22,542 nt of DNA from CAZOOR01 sp964581505 (GTDB lineage Bacteria > Bacteroidota > Ignavibacteria > Kapaibacteriales > UBA2268): contig CAZOOR010000046.1 in NCBI GenBank assembly GCA_964581505.1, forward strand, positions 1 through 22,542, written 5' to 3'. The notes under the pieces are model-generated. The model was not told the origin of the DNA. It made no database searches and saw only the letters and a program-made list of their open reading frames with translations. This document shows positions 17,811 to 22,542 of the stretch, in pieces; positions within the stretch are counted from its first letter, which is position 1; the number at the start of each line of letters is the position of its first letter. A program made the translations under genes and the position numbers.

Positions 17811-17840
17811 CAAAAACCGCACCCTGAAGGATGCGGTTTG
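17811..17840 (-). terminator. ftsZ terminator
   Basis: On the minus strand a stem CAAACCGCA...TGCGGTTTTTG is followed by a T-rich tail (TTTTTGTATTTT), 31 bases after the ftsZ stop codon. It belongs to the same repeat family as 17619-17646. Confidence 0.8.
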
Positions 17841-17871
17841 ATATATTTGCCGGACTATATAGCAGAATATA

Positions 17872-19236
17872 TTAGTCCATAATTTTTCTTAGAAATGCCG
17901 GCTTGTGGCTATTCCTGCTTTCTATTGCGATATCATTATGCTCCTGCTTCATTGTTTCACCTTTCTTTTTCGCCACCTTTGGAATCTCCGCTTCATATTT
18001 AGAAGCGGCTTGCTCGGCAGGCGAAATAACAGGTGAATAAGATTGTGTCTCCGAGTACTTTGTACCTTCACGCCTCTTATATGCAGGCTCTTCATATACT
18101 TTCAATTCGTCATCACCTTTTGGTTTAGAAAGATGAGCGGCAATTCCGCCTCCTGTTCTAATCTTCCCTACATTTGACTTTTTAACGGTTTTATTAGCTT
18201 TAATCAAATCCTGAAAGCTAAGTGCTTGCGGTTTATCCATATCTACAGCAGGTGCATCGTCCTTTGCAGTACTTGCCTCCTGCTTACTAAATCCGGTAGC
18301 TACAACCGTAACCTTTAAGTCTTCCGACATATCGTTTTCAATCATAACACCGTGAATAATATTGACATGGTCGCCTGCATATTCGCGGAATTTTTTAAGG
18401 ACTTCGTCCACCTCGTGGAAACCTAAGTCGGGTCCAACAGTAATATTTATCAACGCATATTGGGCGCCCCTAATAGAAATACCATCTAAGAAAGGAGAGT
18501 TAAGTGCGTTTTCCGTTGCTTCAATTGCACGATGTTCACCGGTGGCAATACCCACACCCATAAGTGTATCGCCCTTGTCTTTCATCACTGTTTTTACATC
18601 AGCAAAATCTACATTTACATAGCCGTGCTTAACAATGATTTCCGCAATACCGCTGGTTGCTTTATAAAGCACTTCATCGACTTCCTTATATGCCTGCATA
18701 AAAGAAATTTTCTTATCCATACTGTCAATCAGTTTGTCATTCGGAATAACAATCAGTGCATCAATAAATTTTCTAAATTCGGCGATGCCGTCATTTGCAT
18801 ACTTGGTTCTATCGGGACCTTCCCAAGAAAACGGTGAAGTAACAATACCGACAACGAGAGCGCCAATGTCCTGAGCAATTTTTGCAATAACAGGTGAGGC
18901 GCCCGTACCAGTACCGCCACCCATACCACAAGTAACAAAGACCATATCACTGTCTTTTAACGCTTCTCTTAATTCATCAATGCTTTCTTCGGCAGATTTT
19001 TTTCCGACTTCGGGAATTGAGCCGGCACCTTTACCCATAGTGGTTTCTTTACCGATTTGGATTAGAGTCCTCGTCTTACTTGCATTTAGAGCCTGCAAGT
19101 CCGTATTTACGGCAATCAGGTCAACGCCGTCAAGACCGCGGTCGACCATATTATTGACAGCATTACACCCCCCGCCGCCAACGCCGACAACCTTGATTTT
19201 TGTACCGTCATTTCCGACCGTAGCAAATTCTATCAT
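17872..19236 (-). CDS. ftsZ: Cell division protein FtsZ
   Basis: 454 residues, a tubulin-like GTPase that polymerises into the division ring. The GTP-binding region is clear: IKVVGVGGGGCNAVNNM near residues 14-30, NTD at 44-46, and the signature GGGTGTG at 106-112. The T7 catalytic loop reads NVDFADVKTVM. The usual NITGG motif reads NITVGPDLGFHEV, a small deviation. A variable, charged linker of about 100 residues follows the core (after about 325), and the protein ends in the conserved peptide KPAFLRKIMD that contacts FtsA. The ATG at 19236 has a G-rich ribosome-binding site (GGGGGGAAG) upstream and lies 36 bases after ftsA. It is last in the ftsQ-ftsA-ftsZ run and is followed by a terminator. 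Confidence 0.97.
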   Translation of the reverse strand: MIEFATVGNDGTKIKVVGVGGGGCNAVNNMVDRGLDGVDLIAVNTDLQALNASKTRTLIQIGKETTMGKGAGSIPEVGKKSAEESIDELREALKDSDMVFVTCGMGGGTGTGASPVIAKIAQDIGALVVGIVTSPFSWEGPDRTKYANDGIAEFRKFIDALIVIPNDKLIDSMDKKISFMQAYKEVDEVLYKATSGIAEIIVKHGYVNVDFADVKTVMKDKGDTLMGVGIATGEHRAIEATENALNSPFLDGISIRGAQYALINITVGPDLGFHEVDEVLKKFREYAGDHVNIIHGVMIENDMSEDLKVTVVATGFSKQEASTAKDDAPAVDMDKPQALSFQDLIKANKTVKKSNVGKIRTGGGIAAHLSKPKGDDELKVYEEPAYKRREGTKYSETQSYSPVISPAEQAASKYEAEIPKVAKKKGETMKQEHNDIAIESRNSHKPAFLRKIMD

Positions 19237-19272
19237 AAACTTCCCCCCAGATGTTTAATTAATTATTTATTT

Positions 19273-20565
19273 TTATAAATTATTTATCGCTTCTTGTACT
19301 TTTTTAAAAAATCTTGAAATTGATTTTCCACCTTTATCCTTCTGTTTAGCTCCGCCTTCTTTTTTGCTATAATTATAATTATCCTTCTGATTCTCAATTC
19401 CGTAGAGAGCCAACCCGACAGCAGTGGAATAAATCGGATTTTCAACTTCGGGCGCAAGTCCGTATTTCAGATTTGTCGGAATACCTATTTTTATCTGTGT
19501 TCCAAAAATTTCCGTAGCTAGTTCTTCCGTCCCACGTAGCAAAGAACTACCGCCTGTAATGACAACTCCTGCACCGAGACTCGTCTTCAAACCCGAACGT
19601 TCAATTTCCGAGAGAGCAAATTCCAATATTTCTTCCATTCTCGGTTGAATAACCTGACAAAGCAAGGATTTTGTTATTTCCTTTGGATTTCTACCACCAA
19701 TTCCGGGAATCATAAATATTTCGTTTCGGTTCAAACTCGGACTATAAGTATAGCCGTATTCTTTTTTAATTCTCTCGGCATCTCTGACCAGTATTCCCAG
19801 TCCCTTTTGAATATCATCGGTTACTTTTTTACCGGCTATCGCAATAATCGAGGTGAAACGCAAAATTCCTTTTTCAAAAACAGCAATATCTGTTGTGCCA
19901 CCACCAATATCAATAAGAGCAACACCCACTTCCTTCTCATCTTCCTCTAAAACGGCAACTGCACTTGCAATTGGTTCGAGTACTACCTCACGTACCCTAA
20001 GTCCTGCACGCTCGACACATTTATAAATAGTATCAATATAAGAAGATTGACACGTAATTATATCAGCAATTGCCTCCATTCTGACAGCCGAGAAACCGAC
20101 AGGGTCGAATATTTTTTCCTGACCATCAACAATAAATTCCTGCGGAATAACATGCAGGATTTTTCTATCGGAGGGAATTGCAATTTTACGAGTTTCCTCA
20201 ATCACTCTAAAAACATCATCTTCGCTAATTTCGCCAATATTGCCTATGATTCCTCTTGCTTTTTCAGACTCCACATGGTCGCCTGCAATACCAACAATAA
20301 CTTCATCTATTTGCACACCGGATTGTTGCTCTGCCTGACGGATTACTTCCTCTATTGATTTTACTGTATGTTCTATATTGTTAATGAAGCCTCGGGCAAC
20401 ACCTTTGCTTTCCGTAATACCCAAACCGAGAATATTTAGCTGTCCTTGATATTCGCCAGGTGCCGCAACCAAAGCACATATTTTTGAAGTGCCAATATCA
20501 AGACCGACAACAACGTTCTGCTGTTCGGCACCCTTTTCGTTATTTATGTTGTCTTTTAAAATCAT
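19273..20565 (-). CDS. ftsA: Cell division protein FtsA
   Basis: 430 residues, an actin-like ATPase that tethers FtsZ to the inner membrane. Visible are phosphate-1 loop GLDIGTSKICALVA (21-34), the FtsA-specific 1C region (about 88-170), phosphate-2 LIDIGGGTTD (217-226) and the adenosine motif GVVITGGSSLLRG. After a Lys/Gly-rich linker, the C-terminus SISRFFKKVQEAINNL is an amphipathic helix of the kind that inserts into the membrane. The gene lies 40 bases downstream of ftsQ and 36 upstream of ftsZ, with no terminator seen between. The ATG at 20565 has no obvious ribosome-binding site. Confidence 0.96.
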   Translation of the reverse strand: MILKDNINNEKGAEQQNVVVGLDIGTSKICALVAAPGEYQGQLNILGLGITESKGVARGFINNIEHTVKSIEEVIRQAEQQSGVQIDEVIVGIAGDHVESEKARGIIGNIGEISEDDVFRVIEETRKIAIPSDRKILHVIPQEFIVDGQEKIFDPVGFSAVRMEAIADIITCQSSYIDTIYKCVERAGLRVREVVLEPIASAVAVLEEDEKEVGVALIDIGGGTTDIAVFEKGILRFTSIIAIAGKKVTDDIQKGLGILVRDAERIKKEYGYTYSPSLNRNEIFMIPGIGGRNPKEITKSLLCQVIQPRMEEILEFALSEIERSGLKTSLGAGVVITGGSSLLRGTEELATEIFGTQIKIGIPTNLKYGLAPEVENPIYSTAVGLALYGIENQKDNYNYSKKEGGAKQKDKGGKSISRFFKKVQEAINNL

Positions 20566-20605
20566 AGTTACAACTAATATTTATATTTCTACATTTTTTG
20601 CAATA

Positions 20606-21394
20606 TTAAAATACTACTACTTGTCTCGACCATCGCAGGTCTATTGTCCCAATTTCTCTCTTATGCTTTGTCAGCAAATACTTTTTCATAAATATTTCCA
20701 ATTTATCCAATTTTTCTTTCTTTTTCAATGTATCGTTAAAAATAACTTTTATGTTATTTCTCTTCAATACAAGCGCAATCGTTGAATCCGTATTCATTAC
20801 GATTTCGGCAAGAAGACCTGATGTAATCGGATATTTTTCATTGATATTATTTAATAATGCCAAAGCTAATCCGAACTTTGTACTGTCTATTATATTTCCG
20901 GTAAAACAATTACGCAACAAAGGCAAATGAGAAAAATTATCAAAGAACAAATACGGCATAATCGAACCGTCTTCCGCCGTAAAATGCAAGCCGCTCCTAT
21001 CGTTTCCGAACCGAGCAACAGGTTTTCGCATCTTTAAGATAAGTTTTAGCTCGTCTTCACTGCTAAACATCACATCTGCTTTCCGAACAAAAGGGTAATC
21101 CTCAATTGTCCTCCTGATTTTGCTCAGTTCTATCTTGCCTTTTTCTTTCTTGTAAAGAGTATCCGCAAGCAAAGCTCTAATAACCTTTTGAGGGACATAT
21201 TCATTGCCCTCAACCGTCAGCCCGTCAATGATTTTTTTTGAATCCCAATTGATTGAAAAATAAATCAGCAACGGCACCAATATAAGTAGAAGAAACAAAA
21301 AAATATACAAACTATACTTACGGAAAAACTGTCCCGCTTGTGTTTTGAATAATTTCGTGTGTTGCCTCCCCCTTATTTTGCCACATTCCTGCAA
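20606..21394 (-). CDS. ftsQ: Cell division protein FtsQ/DivIB
   Basis: 262 residues as read from a TTG at 21394. A short basic cytoplasmic tail is followed by one transmembrane segment (about 29-47, YIFLFLLLILVPLLIYFSI). A POTRA domain (about 55-125, starting IIDGLTVEGNEYVP and ending near LKLILKMRKPVARFG) and a beta domain come next. FtsQ links the Z ring to later periplasmic division proteins. Its position before ftsA and ftsZ supports the call, as sequence conservation in this family is low. The start is uncertain. No ATG lies before the membrane segment, and a strong GGGGGAGG site falls inside the frame, 6 bases before an ACG codon at 21358, which would shorten the protein to 250 residues. 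The usual upstream neighbours murC or ddl are absent. Confidence 0.88.
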   Translation of the reverse strand: MQECGKIRGRQHTKLFKTQAGQFFRKYSLYIFLFLLLILVPLLIYFSINWDSKKIIDGLTVEGNEYVPQKVIRALLADTLYKKEKGKIELSKIRRTIEDYPFVRKADVMFSSEDELKLILKMRKPVARFGNDRSGLHFTAEDGSIMPYLFFDNFSHLPLLRNCFTGNIIDSTKFGLALALLNNINEKYPITSGLLAEIVMNTDSTIALVLKRNNIKVIFNDTLKKKEKLDKLEIFMKKYLLTKHKREIGTIDLRWSRQVVVF

Positions 21395-21445
21395 ATTAAG
21401 AAAACTCTTAAATACAGAGATAACAAGTATTTATATTAAATACAA

Positions 21446-21475
21446 TATATAGGAATCAACGATTCCTTATGTCAA
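21446..21475 (-). promoter_or_regulatory. Candidate ftsQAZ promoter with inverted repeat in the spacer
   Basis: Read on the minus strand, a perfect sigma-70 -35 box TTGACA (21475-21470) is followed after 18 bases by TATATA (21451-21446). An inverted repeat AGGAATC-GTT-GATTCCT (21467-21451) fills the spacer and touches the -10 box. Transcription would start near 21439, about 45 bases before the TTG start of ftsQ. The repeat has the geometry of a repressor operator. This is inferred from sequence only. Confidence 0.5.
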
Positions 21476-21615
21476 TTCAACAAACTAATATTACAATATT
21501 TGGTAAGGACTTCCCACCTTATGCTGCCTCAGGAAATTCCTTGAGTTCAAATATAATATATTTCAATCAATTAACAAATATTTTTTTACATATTTTATAA
21601 ATTATTTAAAAAAAA

Positions 21616-22401
21616 TTACAAACATCTAAGATAACCACCATCAACGGGTAAATTAATCCCGTTAATATAGCCTGCTAATTCGGAGGCTAAAAATGTTGCA
21701 ATATATGCGATTTCCGCCGGTTCACCCAAACGTCCTGCCGGTATGTCCTTGATGATATTATTTCTGATTTCCGCTTTACTTTTCTTTTCATTGCTCATTA
21801 TTTCTATTAAATTTCGCAATCGCTCCGTATTTGTATAACCCGGGAGAATATTATTCACCGTAATACCATATTTTCCTAATTCAGATGACAGTGTTTTTGC
21901 CCAACTTCCCATTGCTCCGCGAATTGTATTTGATACTCCGAGATTCGCAATAGGTTGTTTCAGACCAACAGAAATAATATTGATAATTCGTCCGTAGTTC
22001 TCCGTTTTCATTGTGGGTAGCAATAGCGAACTAATGTGCTGAGCGGCGATAACATGCATTTCAAATGCTTCTTGTAGGGCAGTAATATTTGCCTCGGATA
22101 ATAATCCGGCAGGTGGTCCCCCTGTATTATTAATCAAAATATGGTATTTCATTCCATCTGTGATTTTTTGTTCCAATTGATTGGATATATTTTTGTAATC
22201 CCTAATGTCCGAGCAAATATAATCGTGGGACTGAAATCCATCATTCGGCAAACTGCTGACAATTTTATTCAAAGCGGCGCAATTCCTTGCAAGTAAAGTA
22301 ACACTTGCACCCGCTTTGGCAAGTTCCAGAGCTATAGCCTTACCTATTCCTTGTGAAGCTCCGCACACGAGAGCATTCCGATTATGCAAATCAATAATCA
22401 T
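21616..22401 (-). CDS. Short-chain dehydrogenase/reductase, atypical active site
   Basis: 261 residues with a Rossmann fold: GASQGIG (14-20) for the dinucleotide, NNTGG (91-95) in place of NNAG, Ser144 of the catalytic set, and the C-terminal PAGRLGEPAEIAYIATFLAS...GYINGINLPVDGGY shared with FabG-like enzymes. Where the family has YxxxK the sequence reads S157-N-T-I-R161, so both the catalytic Tyr and Lys are replaced. I recall a subgroup of SDR proteins with a similar LSNxLR motif, so this is probably a lineage trait rather than decay, and the rest of the fold looks intact. Enzyme activity and substrate cannot be assigned. The ATG at 22401 has an AAGGA site upstream. It lies about 220 bases upstream of ftsQ on the same strand, and the candidate ftsQ promoter between them suggests separate control. 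Confidence 0.85.
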   Translation of the reverse strand: MIIDLHNRNALVCGASQGIGKAIALELAKAGASVTLLARNCAALNKIVSSLPNDGFQSHDYICSDIRDYKNISNQLEQKITDGMKYHILINNTGGPPAGLLSEANITALQEAFEMHVIAAQHISSLLLPTMKTENYGRIINIISVGLKQPIANLGVSNTIRGAMGSWAKTLSSELGKYGITVNNILPGYTNTERLRNLIEIMSNEKKSKAEIRNNIIKDIPAGRLGEPAEIAYIATFLASELAGYINGINLPVDGGYLRCL

Positions 22402-22481
22402 ATAATTCCTTTCAACATAAAATATTTTTTGAAAATTACGAAAATTTCAGCATTTTTGTAGTCCTAAAAAATAACCATTAC

Positions 22482-22542
22482 GGAGGACTCGCATAATGGT
22501 ATTGCAGCGGTCTTGAAAACCGCCGGGCGCAAGCCTGTGGGG
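22482..22542 (+). tRNA. tRNA-Ser(UGA), 3' part beyond the window
   Basis: The 5' acceptor strand GGAGGAC, a D arm GCATAATGGTATTGC and an anticodon arm GCGGT-CTTGAAA-ACCGC are visible, with anticodon TGA at 22514-22516. A long variable arm GGGC-GCAA-GCCT follows, which is the class II feature expected of tRNA-Ser. The T arm and 3' acceptor strand lie past 22542. Confidence 0.93.

Larger units (their letters stand above)
16912..17871. other. 960-base non-coding region rich in hairpin repeats
   Basis: No gene is supported here; the short ORFs have low-complexity or frame-shadow composition. From left to right it holds a terminator (16938-16970), a 72-nt repeat copy (17095-17166), a degenerate CCGCACCC hairpin near 17247-17272, the 18-nt phrase TTTCTACACTTTTCTACG twice (17283 and 17407), hairpin modules separated by AACAGCC (17562-17741), and the ftsZ terminator (17811-17840). 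It lies between convergent genes, where repeats accumulate without disrupting promoters. Confidence 0.7.

Noticed and set aside
22482..22542. tRNA-Ser as an integration site for a mobile element
   Set aside because: No integrase, direct repeat or att-like sequence is seen beside it, and the 3' end of the tRNA, where such sites lie, is outside the window.

Overview
The window looks like a contig piece from the Bacteroidota/Chlorobiota side of the FCB superphylum (Ignavibacteria- or Kapabacteria-like). The evidence is a secreted protein with a type IX secretion (T9SS) type A sorting domain, a TonB-dependent receptor paired with a DUF4249-type lipoprotein, fibre-like repeat proteins with the N-terminal module common in that group, and AT-rich intergenic DNA. 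A run of exactly 100 N inside a repeat-rich gene marks a scaffolded draft or metagenome assembly. The phylum is inferred from protein families, not from a marker-gene tree.

Left part (1-9224, minus strand): three secreted-protein genes in a row. They are read as a small T9SS sorting-domain protein (9224-8634), a giant fibre-like protein of about 2,257 residues (8570-1797) ending at a strong hairpin terminator (1718-1751), and a second fibre-like protein (from 1492) that runs off the left edge. The two fibre proteins share a decapeptide repeat of the type AVTTAKIADG. The giant one also carries a tandem duplication of about 660 nt that covers the assembly gap.

Middle (9802-13633, plus strand): an RsmB-type 16S rRNA cytosine methyltransferase, a YihX-like HAD phosphatase and a DnaQ-UvrC/Cho-type fusion nuclease. 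The GIY-YIG site of the fusion is altered at two positions. Then (13731-16911, plus) come a TonB-dependent receptor and a DUF4249-type lipoprotein separated by one base and followed by a terminator. They probably form one outer-membrane uptake pair.

Non-coding 16912-17871: about 960 bases with no credible gene but dense hairpin repeats. A 72-74 nt two-hairpin element occurs twice, a CCGCACC...GGATGCGG hairpin recurs, and the word AACAGCC occurs six times, bracketing hairpin modules. One hairpin copy serves as the likely ftsZ terminator.

Right part (17872-22542): the division genes ftsQ-ftsA-ftsZ on the minus strand, with a candidate promoter that carries an inverted repeat between its -35 and -10 boxes. 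Upstream lies a short-chain dehydrogenase lacking the usual Tyr/Lys pair, then the 5' part of a tRNA-Ser(UGA) on the plus strand, cut by the window end. The cell-division and rRNA-modification genes are housekeeping; the surface-fibre locus and the hairpin-cassette region are the accessory parts worth attention.
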